NCBI RefSeq assembly: GCF_022669155.1
Contig: NZ_JALBVB010000051.1
Location: 180,714-244,713, forward strand
Direction of reading: 5' to 3'
DNA length: 64,000 bases
DNA from: Kineococcus sp. TRM81007
GTDB lineage: Bacteria; Actinomycetota; Actinomycetes; Actinomycetales; Kineococcaceae
Shown: one piece after another, positions 25,743 to 36,354 of the stretch
Numbering within the stretch: the stretch's first letter is position 1
Layout of the letters: each line of letters begins with the position of its first letter
The notes under the pieces: generated by a model
The model's database searches: none
What the model was told of the DNA's origin: nothing
What the model saw: only the letters and a program-made list of their open reading frames with translations
Translations under genes and position numbers: made by a program

Positions 25743-26267
25743 TCAGAGGTGGCTGAGGACGTCGGCGAGGACGGCGTCCGGGCCACCCTCGACGCAGGCC
25801 TGGAAACCCGGCTCGTCGGGCTGGAGGTCCTGCAGGGTGTCGAGCTGGCTGCGCAGCAGGGAGGCCGGCATGTAGTGGCCCTGCCGGTTCGCCAGGCGCT
25901 CGGTCAGCACGTCCTCGGGCACCACGAGCTGGCAGAAGCGCACCGAGGGGTGCCCGTCGGCCAGCAGCTCGCGGTAGGAGCGCTTCAGCGCCGAGCAGGT
26001 GACGACGACGGACCGCCCGGCGGCCTCCCGCTCACCGATCCAGGCGGCGATGGCACGCAGCCACGGCCAGCGGTCCTCGTCGTCCAGCGGGGTGCCGGCA
26101 CCCATCTTCTCGACGTTGGCCCGCGGGTGGAAGTCGTCGCCCTCGGCGAACTCCCAGCCGCGCTCGTCCGCGACGCCGCGGGCCACGGTGGTCTTGCCGC
26201 TGCCGGAGACGCCCATGACGACGAGCGAGACGGTGGCGGGATCGATGCGGGGATCGGTGGGGTTCAA
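25743..26267 (-). CDS. gntK: Gluconokinase
   Basis: A 174-residue P-loop kinase phosphorylating D-gluconate to 6-phosphogluconate. It has Walker A 'MGVSGSGKTTVARGVA', the family block 'GDDFHPRANVEKMGAGTPLDDEDRWPWL', 'CSALKRSYRELL' and 'RQGHYMPASLLRSQLDTLQ'. A TTG start at 26267 is chosen: AGGAGG lies 7 nt upstream and it overlaps the upstream GNAT stop as TTGA. No gluconate permease or regulator is nearby, so the operon link with the acetyltransferase may only reflect coupling. Confidence 0.93.
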   Translation of the reverse strand: MNPTDPRIDPATVSLVVMGVSGSGKTTVARGVADERGWEFAEGDDFHPRANVEKMGAGTPLDDEDRWPWLRAIAAWIGEREAAGRSVVVTCSALKRSYRELLADGHPSVRFCQLVVPEDVLTERLANRQGHYMPASLLRSQLDTLQDLQPDEPGFQACVEGGPDAVLADVLSHL

Positions 26268-26818
26268 GGTGCTACCTCCTCGGTCCGGCCACGGGTCGCG
26301 ACCCGCAGCATCCGGGTGTTGCCGAGCGTGTTGGGCTTGACGCGCGCCAGGTCCAGGAACTCCGCGACGCCCTCGTCGTGGGAGCGGAGCATCTCCGTGT
26401 AGACGTCCGGCGCGACGGGCGTGCCGTCGATCTCCTCGAAGCCGTGGGCGGCGAAGAAGCTCGTCTCGAAGGTGAGGCAGAACAGCCGGGTGACGCCGAG
26501 GTCGCCGGCGCGCGCCAGCAGCGCCTCCAGGATGAGGTGCCCCACCCCGCGCCCGCGCACGGAGCGGTCCACGGCCAGGGTGCGCACCTCGGCGAGGTCC
26601 TCCCAGAGCACGTGCACGGCCCCGCACCCCACGATCCGCACGCCCCGCGGGGCGGCCGGGTCGTCGACCTCGGCGACCACGAACTCCTGCACGGCCTCGT
26701 AGAGGGTGATGAGCTCCTTGGCCAGCAGGATGCGATCGCGCGCGTAGTCCTCGACGAGGGCGCGGACGGCCGGCACGTCGCTCGTCCGCGCCGGGCGGAC
26801 CCGCACCTGAGACGTCAC
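26264..26818 (-). CDS. GNAT acetyltransferase, N-acetylglutamate-synthase-like
   Basis: A 184-residue single-domain GNAT protein. The acetyl-CoA loop is 'VDRSVRGRGVGHLILEALL'; preceding strands read 'VGCGAVHVLWEDLAEVRTLA'. The sequence pattern, including 'LFCLTFETSFFAAHGFEEI', matches the short actinobacterial ArgA-like amino-acid N-acetyltransferases (Rv2747 type) that start arginine synthesis. That assignment is from memory and should be tested; another small acceptor is possible. The GTG at 26818 lies 7 nt after GAAGAT, a weak -10, so a leaderless start is possible. Confidence 0.82.
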   Translation of the reverse strand: MTSQVRVRPARTSDVPAVRALVEDYARDRILLAKELITLYEAVQEFVVAEVDDPAAPRGVRIVGCGAVHVLWEDLAEVRTLAVDRSVRGRGVGHLILEALLARAGDLGVTRLFCLTFETSFFAAHGFEEIDGTPVAPDVYTEMLRSHDEGVAEFLDLARVKPNTLGNTRMLRVATRGRTEEVAP

Positions 26819-26862
26819 GGCGACGATCTTCGCAGAGAGCGTGCGGCGCGGCCCGGCGGACG

Positions 26863-26904
26863 CACGACGGCCCGGCACCCCCTGCGGGGTGCCGGGCCGT
26901 CGTG
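26863..26904. terminator. Strong hairpin terminator after clpC
   Basis: A perfect 19-bp stem (26863-26881 with 26886-26904) and a 4-nt loop lie just after the clpC stop and before the GNAT gene. It is among the longest stems in the window. Confidence 0.75.
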
Positions 26905-26920
26905 GTGGTGCTTCAGGCCG

Positions 26921-29425
<2,505 letters not shown>

Positions 29426-29747
29426 GCGGCGCTCCTCGCGGGTGGTCGGGTCCTCGAGGGACCACCCCCCGCGGACCGTTCCGATGCTAGTCCCGGGCCC
29501 CGACACCTTCACGCCGTCCGCGTCGGCGGGCGTCCGCGAGGGGGTCGTGGCCCTGTCTCCCTGTCCAACCTGCTCCTACCGGGGGGTGTTCCGCCACGTC
29601 GTTCGCCGGGAGCGGACGGGCGCAGCACCCGGGCGGGTGGCGCTGGCGGGTCGCGGGCGGGAAGTCCCGGCCCCGCCTGACATCCTCCCGTAGCGTCAGG
29701 GATGGACCGCCGGCACGACCGAGGGGGATGCCGGCACGACGAGGGGG
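29426..29747. other. Divergent intergenic region clpC / cysE-like
   Basis: This 322-nt gap holds a minus-strand -10 TAGCAT (29484-29489) for clpC with a leader of about 50 nt. It also holds a plus-strand -10 TAGCGT (29691-29696) for the acetyltransferase and the duplicated ribosome-site block at 29710-29750. About 200 nt in the middle show nothing recognisable. Confidence 0.5.
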
Positions 29748-29750
29748 ATG
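29710..29750 (+). repeat. Near-perfect tandem repeat carrying a duplicated ribosome site and ATG
   Basis: A 21-nt unit (29710-29730) is followed by a 20-nt copy (29731-29750) that differs only by loss of one C. Each ends in GAGGGGGATG, so each brings a Shine-Dalgarno and an ATG. The one-base difference puts the two ATGs in different frames; only the second opens the acetyltransferase. Confidence 0.85.
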
Positions 29751-30416
29751 GACGTGGACACGGACGAGGTCAGCGGGACGGTCGGGACGGGACCCGGCGA
29801 CGCGGCCGCGGGCGGGGACGCCGATCGGGCGGAGCCCGCCGGCGGAGGCGCACCGATCGGGATCCTGGCGCAGCTGAAGGAGGACGTCGCCGTCAACGGG
29901 GGTCTGCTGACGCCCGGCACCCACGCCGTGGTGGTGCACCGGCTCGGGGCGTGGGCCCGCAGCGACGCAGCACCGGCCTGGGCGCGCGGGACGCTGGGGC
30001 GCAAGCTGGGCACCCTGGGCCACGTGGTGGTCCGCAACGTCTACGGCATCGAGCTGCCGCCGACGACGGTCCTGGGGCGCCGGGTGCGCATCGCGCACCA
30101 GAACGGCATCGTGGTGCACCCCAACAGCCGCATCGGCGACGACTGCGTCATCCGCCAGGGCGTGTCCATCGGGGCCGGCATGGGCGACGGGGAGCGCTTC
30201 GCGAAGCAGGCGCCCGTGCTGGGCAGGGGCGTGTCGGTCGGCGCCGGCGCCGTGGTCGTCGGCGGCGTCAAGGTGGGCGACGACGCCGTCATCGGCCCCA
30301 ACGCGACGGTCATGACGAACGTGAAGCCCGGGGTGCGGGTGCTGGCCCCCCCGCCGCGGATGCTGGCGCTGCCCGACGCGGTCGCCCAGCGCGAGCGGGA
30401 CGCCCGCAGCGGCTGA
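29748..30416 (+). CDS. Serine acetyltransferase-like left-handed beta-helix protein
   Basis: A 222-residue hexapeptide acyltransferase. The first 30 residues are acidic and low-complexity. A helical part follows, then beta-helix repeats (about 105-200) with the CysE-type block 'RIAHQNGIVVHPNSRIGDDCVIRQGVSIG' split over coils, and 'GAVVVGGVKVGDDAVIGPNATV'. This fits serine O-acetyltransferase or a polysaccharide O-acetyltransferase. No cysK or sugar gene is adjacent to decide, though the locus at 38-55 kb could use the latter. The ATG at 29748 is preceded by a duplicated GAGGGGG ribosome site. Confidence 0.8.
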   Translation: MDVDTDEVSGTVGTGPGDAAAGGDADRAEPAGGGAPIGILAQLKEDVAVNGGLLTPGTHAVVVHRLGAWARSDAAPAWARGTLGRKLGTLGHVVVRNVYGIELPPTTVLGRRVRIAHQNGIVVHPNSRIGDDCVIRQGVSIGAGMGDGERFAKQAPVLGRGVSVGAGAVVVGGVKVGDDAVIGPNATVMTNVKPGVRVLAPPPRMLALPDAVAQRERDARSG

Positions 30417-30421
30417 GCGCC

Positions 30422-30457
30422 CCCGCCCCGGTGCCGCCCGCGCGGCGCCGGGGCGGG
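30422..30457. terminator. Bidirectional hairpin terminator
   Basis: A 16-nt stem (30422-30437 with 30442-30457, one G-U pair) with a CCGC loop lies between the convergent acetyltransferase and rhamnose mutarotase genes. Confidence 0.6.
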
Positions 30458-30467
30458 CGCCCGCCGC

Positions 30468-30788
30468 TCAGGCGAGGTGGAAGTACTCCTCCAGGCGCTC
30501 CATGGAGCGGTCCGGGTGCTCCCCGGTGGCGAAGAAGCGCGCCATCGTGGCCTGCCAGCGCTCGTTGACCTCCTCGCGGTCCATCGCGGCCACCGCGGCG
30601 TCGAAGTCGTCGGCCACGCAGTAGCCGACGACGAGGCCGTCCTCGCGGCGCACGAACAGCGAGTAGTCGCGCCAGCCGGCGCGGCTGAGGGCCTCGAGCA
30701 TCTCGGGCCAGACGTGCTCGTGGGCGCTGAGGTACTCGTCCACCAGCTCGGGACGCAGGTGCATGAGGAAGCAGGCGCGCTCGGCCAC
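30468..30788 (-). CDS. rhaM: L-rhamnose mutarotase
   Basis: A 106-residue dimeric alpha/beta-barrel enzyme that interconverts L-rhamnose anomers. The family signature is clear: 'ACFLMHLRPELVDEYLSAHEHVWPEML' with the conserved HxxVWPEM block, 'YSLFVRREDGLVVGY' and the C-terminal 'LEEYFHL'. The GTG start has a GAGAGG-like ribosome site 11 nt upstream. There is no rhamnose isomerase, kinase or regulator nearby, so it is an orphan here. It might serve scavenging of deoxysugars or act on a sugar from the cell's own glycans. Confidence 0.9.
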   Translation of the reverse strand: MAERACFLMHLRPELVDEYLSAHEHVWPEMLEALSRAGWRDYSLFVRREDGLVVGYCVADDFDAAVAAMDREEVNERWQATMARFFATGEHPDRSMERLEEYFHLA

Positions 30789-30849
30789 CGATGGTCCACC
30801 TCTCCGTGGGGGGGTCGTCTCACCCGATCCAACCAGGCCGCCCCGGGCG

Positions 30850-30890
30850 CGCCGCAGGGGGCCGCGCCCGTGGCACGGCCCCCTGCGGCG
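30850..30890. terminator. Hairpin terminator after the ABC operon
   Basis: A perfect 15-bp stem (30850-30864 with 30876-30890) with an 11-nt loop follows the permease gene on the minus strand. Confidence 0.55.
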
Positions 30891-30921
30891 GTCTCCGGCG
30901 TCCCCCCGGGCGCCGGAGGGC

Positions 30922-31764
30922 TCAGACGTCCCGGCTCTTCAGGGACAGCGCTCCCAGGCCCAGCAGGACCGCGACCCAGGCCGCGAAGACGGCCAGGCCC
31001 GGGACGACGCCGAGGTAGTCGGGCTGCTCGGCGACCGCCGTGGCGCTCATCACGGCGTTGCTGAACCAGTACTCGCGGATCGTGTCGCCGCCCCAGGACT
31101 CCGGCACCAGCATGAGCAGCAGCGGCACCACGAAGATCGCGGCGAGCACGGTGGAGATGGCGCCGGCGGTGTTGCGCAGCAGCGCGCCGACGCCCAGACC
31201 CGCGAGCGCCACGCCCACGAGCATGGCGACGTTCCCGGCCAGCGCGCGCACCACCCCGTCGTCGCCCAGCGAGGCGCCCACGCCCTCGCGGTCCAGGAGC
31301 GCCTGGCCGCCCAGGAAGGCGAGGAGCACGGCGACGGCGGACAGCACCGCCACGGACACCGCCAGGACGAGCGCCTTGGCGGCGTAGACGCCCAGCCGGC
31401 CGGGAGCGGCCGCGAAGCTGGTGCGGACCATGCCGGTGGAGAACTCGCCGGCGATGACGATGACGCCGACGGCGGCGACGATGAGGGTGGCCATCTGGGC
31501 GCCCTGCAGGCTGGCGGCGGTGGCGTCGAACCCCTGCGCCGTCATCACCGCACCGGTCTCCGGGTCCGCCAGGGTGGTGGCGGTGCCCCAGGCGATCAGC
31601 ACCCCCAGGCCGACGATCGCGACCACGGACGCCACCATGGTCACCACGACGGAGCGCACGCTCCAGAACTTGATCCACTCGGACCTCACCAGCCCGCCGA
31701 AGGTCACCCGGTACCGGGTGCCGGCGTACTGCGGGAAACCGGCGACCTTCGCGTCGGCGCTCAC
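30922..31764 (-). CDS. ABC transporter permease (ABC-2 type)
   Basis: A 280-residue integral membrane protein with about six helices. The N-terminus is cytoplasmic ('FGGLVRSEWIKFWSVRS', the usual start of this family), followed by helices at about 38-58, 90-110, 135-160, 175-200, 205-225 and 250-272. It pairs with the ATPase encoded just upstream: the GTG start overlaps the ATPase stop (GTGA) and has AGGAGG 7 nt upstream. Such pairs export lipids, peptides or drugs or confer bacteriocin immunity; the substrate is unknown. Confidence 0.87.
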   Translation of the reverse strand: MSADAKVAGFPQYAGTRYRVTFGGLVRSEWIKFWSVRSVVVTMVASVVAIVGLGVLIAWGTATTLADPETGAVMTAQGFDATAASLQGAQMATLIVAAVGVIVIAGEFSTGMVRTSFAAAPGRLGVYAAKALVLAVSVAVLSAVAVLLAFLGGQALLDREGVGASLGDDGVVRALAGNVAMLVGVALAGLGVGALLRNTAGAISTVLAAIFVVPLLLMLVPESWGGDTIREYWFSNAVMSATAVAEQPDYLGVVPGLAVFAAWVAVLLGLGALSLKSRDV

Positions 31765-32759
31765 CGGGACACCTCCTGACGGACGGGGCGGGCGTCGGCG
31801 ACGGCCGCCTGGGCGGGTGGGACGGACGGGGCGGCGCCGGGCCCGGACGGGCCGCCGGAGCGCGCCTGGTACTCGACGGCGCCGGCGGTCAGCTCCATGA
31901 ACGCCTCCTCCAGGGAGGCCTTGACGGTGGTCAGCTCGTGCAGGGCGACGCCGCGGGCGGCCGCCGCGTCGCCGATGCGCTCGGCGGTCATCTCGCGCAC
32001 GTCGAAGGAGCCGTCGCCGATCGGGCGGAGCGTGCCGCCGGCCGCGCGCACCAGCTCGGTCAGCTCGGCCACCTGCGGGGTGCGCACGACCACGCCGCGC
32101 GGCTGCACCCGGTCGACGAAGGACTGCACGCTCTCGTCGGCGATGAGCCGGCCCCGGCCGATGACGACGAGGTGCTGCGCGGTCAGCGCCATCTCGCTCA
32201 TCAGGTGCGAGGAGACGAACACCGCGCGCCCCTCGGCGGCGAGGTCCTTCATGAGGTTGCGGATCCACAGGATGCCGTCGGGGTCCAGGCCGTTGACCGG
32301 CTCGTCGAACATGACGGTGGCCGGGTCGCCCAGCAGCGCGGAGGCGATGCCCAGGCGCTGGCCCATGCCGAGGGAGAAGCCGCCGGCGCGCTTGCCGGCC
32401 ACCTCGCCCAGCCCGACGAGGTCGATGACCTCCTCCACGCGCTTGCGCGGGATGCCCGCCGTGGCGGCCATGGCCTGCAGGTGCTTGCGGGCGGAGCGGC
32501 CGGTGTGGACGGCCTTGGCGTCCAGCAGCGCCCCCACCGCGGAGAGCGGGGCGTGGTGCCGCACGAACGGCCGGCCGTCCACCAGGACGTGCCCGGCGGT
32601 GGGGCGGTCCAGGCCCAGGACCATCCGCATGGTGGTGGACTTGCCGGAACCGTTGGGGCCCAGGAAGCCCGTCACGATGCCCGGCCGGACGGTGAAGCTC
32701 AGGTCGTGCACGGCCACCTTCTTGCCGTACACCTTGCGCAGGCCGACAGCTTCGATCAT
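31761..32759 (-). CDS. ABC transporter ATP-binding protein
   Basis: A 332-residue ATPase with a complete nucleotide-binding domain (1-220): Walker A 'GFLGPNGSGKSTTMRMVLG', signature 'FSLGMGQRLGIASALLG' (a Q-variant of LSGGQ), Walker B 'TVMFDEPVNGLD' and switch His in 'VFVSSHLMSEM'. The C-terminal extension (about 225-332) contains the 'SLEEAFMELTAG' helix typical of ABC-2 exporters and then a low-complexity tail. The ATG at 32759 is preferred over an upstream frame because it starts at the first strand. It forms a coupled operon with the permease. Confidence 0.92.
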   Translation of the reverse strand: MIEAVGLRKVYGKKVAVHDLSFTVRPGIVTGFLGPNGSGKSTTMRMVLGLDRPTAGHVLVDGRPFVRHHAPLSAVGALLDAKAVHTGRSARKHLQAMAATAGIPRKRVEEVIDLVGLGEVAGKRAGGFSLGMGQRLGIASALLGDPATVMFDEPVNGLDPDGILWIRNLMKDLAAEGRAVFVSSHLMSEMALTAQHLVVIGRGRLIADESVQSFVDRVQPRGVVVRTPQVAELTELVRAAGGTLRPIGDGSFDVREMTAERIGDAAAARGVALHELTTVKASLEEAFMELTAGAVEYQARSGGPSGPGAAPSVPPAQAAVADARPVRQEVSR

Positions 32760-32862
32760 GAGCTGGCCCTTCCTCCTCGCGTCGGGTACGGGGAGGAGCC
32801 TGCCGGTGCGGGCGGCGGCGGGGCATCCGCCGACCGGCTGCGGGCGCATCCGGCTCAGGGTG

Positions 32863-32920
32863 CACCCGGACGGCGACGGCCGCGCCCGCCGGTGAGGGCG
32901 GACGCGGCCGTGGTCGTCCG
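32863..32920. terminator. Imperfect GC-rich hairpin after lsr2
   Basis: Nested complementary arms (CACCCGGACG with CGTCCGGG, and ACGGCCGCG with CGCGGCCGT) lie just beyond the lsr2 stop codon. It is probably the lsr2 terminator. Confidence 0.4.
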
Positions 32921-32948
32921 GGTGGCGCCGCGCGGGGCGCCGGTCGGG

Positions 32949-33320
32949 TCAGCTGCCGGCGTGGGCGTCGTCGTAGGCCTGCACGACCTCGGCGGAGATG
33001 CGGCCGCGGTCGGAGACGGTGTAGCCGTTCTCCTTGGCCCACGTGCGCACGGCGCCGGTGTCGCGCGCCGGCTGCGACCCGGAGCCCGAGCGGGACCCGC
33101 CGCGCTCGCGCTGGGCGGAGCGGCGCGAGCTGCCGCCGGAGCGGCCGCTGACCTTGCGGGCGTGGCCGACCCACGTCGCCAGCGCCTCGCGCAGGGCGCC
33201 GGCGTGCTCCTCGGACAGGTCGATCTCGTAGTCCACGCCGTCGAGCGAGAAGGACACCGTCTCCGCGGCGTCACCGCCGTCGATGTCGTCGACGAGCAGC
33301 ACCTGGACCCTTTGAGCCAT
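32949..33320 (-). CDS. lsr2: Lsr2 nucleoid-associated protein
   Basis: A 123-residue H-NS-like xenogeneic silencer. The N-terminal dimerisation domain ('MAQRVQVLLVDDIDGGDAAE', 1-60) is followed by a Ser/Arg/Gly linker (about 62-85) and the C-terminal DNA-binding domain. That domain is 'VRTWAKENGYTVSDRGRI', whose AT-hook-like 'RGR' inserts into the minor groove of AT-rich DNA. It is cytoplasmic and abundant. The promoter at 33382-33411 has a perfect TTGACA -35, suiting high expression. The weakly AT-richer spots in this window (for example 47215-47270) are candidate targets. Confidence 0.96.
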   Translation of the reverse strand: MAQRVQVLLVDDIDGGDAAETVSFSLDGVDYEIDLSEEHAGALREALATWVGHARKVSGRSGGSSRRSAQRERGGSRSGSGSQPARDTGAVRTWAKENGYTVSDRGRISAEVVQAYDDAHAGS

Positions 33321-33381
33321 CGCGGGGCACCCTTTCGGGATCGAATCCTCAGCGCCTCGCAGGAATGCGGCCGCCTGCGGC

Positions 33382-33411
33382 AGTCTGTCGCATTTCCGGG
33401 ATTCCTGTCAA
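33382..33411 (-). promoter_or_regulatory. Probable lsr2 promoter
   Basis: On the minus strand, TTGACA (33406-33411) and CAGACT (33382-33387) are 18 nt apart in the least GC-rich part of the gap upstream of lsr2, giving a leader of about 55 nt. The perfect -35 is unusual for this genome. Confidence 0.55.
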
Positions 33412-33513
33412 AAAGGCCGGAAGGAGCCGGGCGCACGATCCGGGCTTCCGGGAGGAGGCGCCGGGGAACCGGTGCGGAGAAGGGGTGCGGAGAAGCGGCG
33501 CGGAGAAGCGGCG

Positions 33514-33678
33514 TCAGGAAGCGCCGCCCTGACGGGCGGCCCTTTCCCGCGCGTGCTCCTCGCGCGCCCTGGTGGCCGCGGCACGCTCCCGGCGGTCGGC
33601 GTGCAGGATCGAGCGCATCAGCAGCACGAAGAGCACGAGCAGGCCGGCGGGCGGCAGCAGCGCGACGAGGGCGTCCAC
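33514..33678 (-). CDS. Small single-pass membrane protein
   Basis: A 54-residue protein: a hydrophobic helix at about residues 4-23 ('LVALLPPAGLLVLFVLLMRS') followed by a strongly charged, Arg/Ala/Glu-rich cytoplasmic helix that could be a coiled coil. The function is unknown; small proteins of this shape occur beside lysS in related actinobacteria. The GTG start is 6 nt after TACCCT (leaderless), and the gene has normal high third-position GC, which supports it being real. Confidence 0.65.
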   Translation of the reverse strand: MDALVALLPPAGLLVLFVLLMRSILHADRRERAAATRAREEHARERAARQGGAS

Positions 33679-33719
33679 CGCTCCAGGGTACGTCCGCCGC
33701 GCCGCCGCCCCGTCCGGGC

Positions 33720-35246
33720 TCAGCGCTGCTTGACCAGCGGGAAGGTGATGGTCTCGCGGATGCCCAGGCCCGTCAGGGCCATGAGCAGGCGGTCGATGCC
33801 CATCCCCATGCCGCCCGTGGGCGGCATCCCGTGCTCCTGGGCGCGCAGGAAGTCCTCGTCGATGCGCATGGCCTCGTCGTCGCCGAGGGCCGCAAGGCGC
33901 GCCTGCTCGGTGAAGCGCTGGCGCTGCACCACCGGGTCGACCAGTTCGGAGTAGCCGGTGGCCAGCTCGAAACCGCGCACGTACAGGTCCCACTTCTCCA
34001 CCACACCCGCGACCTCGCGGTGCGCGCGCACCAGCGGGGACGTTTCCACCGGGAAGTCGCGCACGAACGTCGGGGATTCCAGGGAATCAGCCACGCGGTG
34101 TTCCCACAGCTCCTCGACGAGCTTTCCGTGGGTCCAGCGGACGGTGTCGACGGAAATCCCGAGGCGTTCGGCGACGGCGATGAGGTGCTCGCGGGGCGTC
34201 TCCGGGGTGATCTCCTCACCCAGCGACGCCGACAGCGACGGGTACATCGACAGGGAGGTCCACTCCCCGCCCAGGTCGTACTCGGACCCGTCGGCCAGGG
34301 TGACGACCTGCGTGCCGAACGCCTCCTGCGCGGCGGTCTGCACGAGGGTCCGCGTCAGCTCGCCGATGGAGTCGTAGTCCCCCCACGCCTGGTACGCCTC
34401 CAGCATCGCGAACTCCGGCGAGTGCGTGGAGTCCGCGCCCTCGTTGCGGAAGTTGCGGTTGATCTCGAACACGCGCTCGATGCCGCCGACGACGCAGCGC
34501 TTGAGGAACAGTTCCGGGGCGATGCGCAGGTACAGCTCGGTGTCGAACGCGTTCGAACGCGTCGCGAACGGCCGGGCGCTGGCGCCGCCGTGCAGGGTCT
34601 GCAGCATCGGCGTCTCCACCTCGAGGAACCCGCGGTCCTCCAGGGTGCGGCGCAGCGAGCGCACCACCGCCGAGCGGGCGCGCACGTTCTCCCGGGCCTG
34701 CTCGCGCACGATGAGGTCCACGTACCGCTGGCGGACCCGCGCCTCCTCGGACAGCTCCTTGTGCAGCACCGGCAGCGGCCGCAGGGCCTTGGCGGCCATC
34801 GCCCAGGAGTCCGCCATCACCGACAGCTCCCCGCGCCTGGAGGAGATCACCCGGCCGCGCACGAACACCACGTCGCCCAGGTCCACGTCGGACTTCCAGC
34901 CGGTGAGCGCGTCCTCGCCGACGCCGTCGCGGGACAGCATCGCCTGCAGGCGGGTGCCGTCGCCCTCCTGCAGGGTGGCGAACACGAGCTTGCCGGTGCC
35001 GCGCAGGAACACCACGCGACCGGTGACACCGACGACGTCGTCGGTCTCCTCACCGGGTTCCAGGTGCGCCCAGCTCTCGCGCACCTGCGCCAGGGAGTGC
35101 GTGCGGGGCACACCGACCGGGTACGCCTCCCCGCCGGAGGCGAGGATGCGGTCGCGCTTCTCGCGGCGGACCCGCACCTGCTCGGGCAGGTCCTCGAACT
35201 CCTCGTCGGCCCCCGCGTCCACCGGTTCCCCCTGCTGATCGCTCAC
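33720..35246 (-). CDS. lysS: Lysyl-tRNA synthetase, class II
   Basis: A 508-residue class IIb synthetase. The N-terminal OB-fold anticodon-binding domain (about 70-185) is followed by the catalytic domain with motif 2 '[15 protein letters not shown]' and motif 3 '[16 protein letters not shown]'. '[18 protein letters not shown]' and '[17 protein letters not shown]' are specific for LysRS. It lacks any MprF-like membrane extension (the LysX type), so it is the housekeeping enzyme. The GTG start follows TAGCCT by 6 nt (leaderless). The inverted-repeat element at 35285 lies just upstream. Confidence 0.96.
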   Translation of the reverse strand: MSDQQGEPVDAGADEEFEDLPEQVRVRREKRDRILASGGEAYPVGVPRTHSLAQVRESWAHLEPGEETDDVVGVTGRVVFLRGTGKLVFATLQEGDGTRLQAMLSRDGVGEDALTGWKSDVDLGDVVFVRGRVISSRRGELSVMADSWAMAAKALRPLPVLHKELSEEARVRQRYVDLIVREQARENVRARSAVVRSLRRTLEDRGFLEVETPMLQTLHGGASARPFATRSNAFDTELYLRIAPELFLKRCVVGGIERVFEINRNFRNEGADSTHSPEFAMLEAYQAWGDYDSIGELTRTLVQTAAQEAFGTQVVTLADGSEYDLGGEWTSLSMYPSLSASLGEEITPETPREHLIAVAERLGISVDTVRWTHGKLVEELWEHRVADSLESPTFVRDFPVETSPLVRAHREVAGVVEKWDLYVRGFELATGYSELVDPVVQRQRFTEQARLAALGDDEAMRIDEDFLRAQEHGMPPTGGMGMGIDRLLMALTGLGIRETITFPLVKQR

Positions 35247-35284
35247 CCGGCAAGGCTAGCCGCGCGCGGACGGGGTCCCGGACC

Positions 35285-35373
35285 GGACAGGGGTGCTGCA
35301 GCACCACGACGGCGCGCCGCCTCAAGGACCGCGACACGCCGTGGAACCCGGCGAGCGTGCAGCAGCGCTGTCC
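35285..35373. repeat. Inverted-repeat pair (copies A and B) upstream of the AbiEi/DUF559 gene
   Basis: Copy A (35285-35301) reads GGACAGGGGTGCTGCAG on the plus strand; copy B (35357-35373) reads GGACAGCGCTGCTGCAC on the minus strand. Inner segments also pair weakly (35304-35314 with 337-344 of the same block). Copy B overlaps the possible start of the downstream gene. The motif recurs at 36262 and 36350. Confidence 0.6.
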
Positions 35374-36259
35374 ACCTGTGGACGGCCCGACGCTCACGTG
35401 GACGAGGTGGTCCACCCTGCGGGACGTGGACGTGCTGCAGGCGCTGGAACGGCTGGGCGGCGCGGGGCGCTCCGGGGAACTCACGCACACCTCCCGTCGC
35501 GCCCTGCTGCGGGCGGTGGAACGCGGCGAGGTGGTGCGACCGGCGCGCGGGGTGTTCGCCCTGCCCCGCTGCGACCGGGACCACCTCGCCGCCGTCCTCG
35601 TGGACGGAGCCCTGACGTGCGCCTCGGCGGCCCGCGCGCACGGGTTGGAACTGCTGGAGCCGCCCGGAGCCCCCCACGTCCGGTGCCCCCGGGGCAGCCG
35701 CCTGACGCACCCGCGCGCGGTGGTGCACCGGCGGCGGCCCGCGGGCGCGCGGGTCGTGGACGTGCTCACCGCGGTCCTGGACTGCGCCCGGTGCCTCTCC
35801 CTGCCCGAGGCCGTCGCCGTCTGCGACAGCGCGCTGCGCCGGGGACTGCTCGACGCCGACGACCTGGCCGCACCCGTCGGCCGCCTGCACCGCGCGGATC
35901 CGCGGGCGCGGCTGGTGGCCCACGCCGACGCCCGCTCCGACTCGCTGCTGGAGTCGATCGTCCGCGTGGAGCTGCGCGAGCGCGGGCTGCGCGTGGAGCT
36001 GGAGCTGCAGGTCGCGCACGACGAGGTCGGGCGCGTCGACCTCCTCGTCGACGGGTGGCTCGTCGTGGAGCTCGACGGGTACGCCTTCCACGCGGATCGA
36101 GCAGCGTTCCGCCTGGACCGGCGGCGCGGGGTCGAACTGGCCCGGCAGGGGCGGGTGGTGCTCCGCTCCACCTACGAGGACGTGCTGCGCCGGCGGGAGT
36201 GGCTGGTCGACGCCGTGGTGGACGTCCTCGCGGCGGGGCGACCGCCCTTCGCCGCGTGA
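35357..36259 (+). CDS. AbiEi-type HTH protein with C-terminal DUF559 (PD-(D/E)xK-like) domain
   Basis: A 300-residue protein. The N-terminus is a winged-helix resembling the AbiEi antitoxin fold ('VLQALERLGGAGRSGELTHT', 'AVERGEVVRPARGVFALP', about 24-75). A middle region is followed by a C-terminal DUF559/Vsr-like nuclease-fold domain (about 195-290) with 'VGRVDLLVDGWLVVELDGYAFH', in which D, E and D are the expected metal ligands. Such fusions are numerous in actinobacteria and are often called type IV antitoxin-like, but no AbiEii toxin is adjacent. The start is uncertain: GTG at 35357 or 35378. Inverted-repeat pairs bracket the gene on both sides. Confidence 0.78.
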   Translation: MQQRCPPVDGPTLTWTRWSTLRDVDVLQALERLGGAGRSGELTHTSRRALLRAVERGEVVRPARGVFALPRCDRDHLAAVLVDGALTCASAARAHGLELLEPPGAPHVRCPRGSRLTHPRAVVHRRRPAGARVVDVLTAVLDCARCLSLPEAVAVCDSALRRGLLDADDLAAPVGRLHRADPRARLVAHADARSDSLLESIVRVELRERGLRVELELQVAHDEVGRVDLLVDGWLVVELDGYAFHADRAAFRLDRRRGVELARQGRVVLRSTYEDVLRRREWLVDAVVDVLAAGRPPFAA

Positions 36260-36354
36260 GCGGACGGCGGTGCTGCAGGGGCACTGGGACACGCCGCCAG
36301 GTGGTGACTGCAGACGGGGTGTCTCGCCCACCCCTGCAGCACCGCTGTCCGCTC
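36258..36354. repeat. Inverted-repeat pair (copies C and D), possible bidirectional terminator
   Basis: Two 24-nt arms (36258-36281 and 36331-36354) match at 23 of 24 positions when one is reverse-complemented; the core is GGACAGCGGTGCTGCAGGGG. Weaker inner pairing (GACAC with GTGTC) extends the stem. The left arm overlaps the stop of the AbiEi/DUF559 gene and the right arm overlaps the panC stop, so it exactly fills the convergent gap. Confidence 0.7.
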
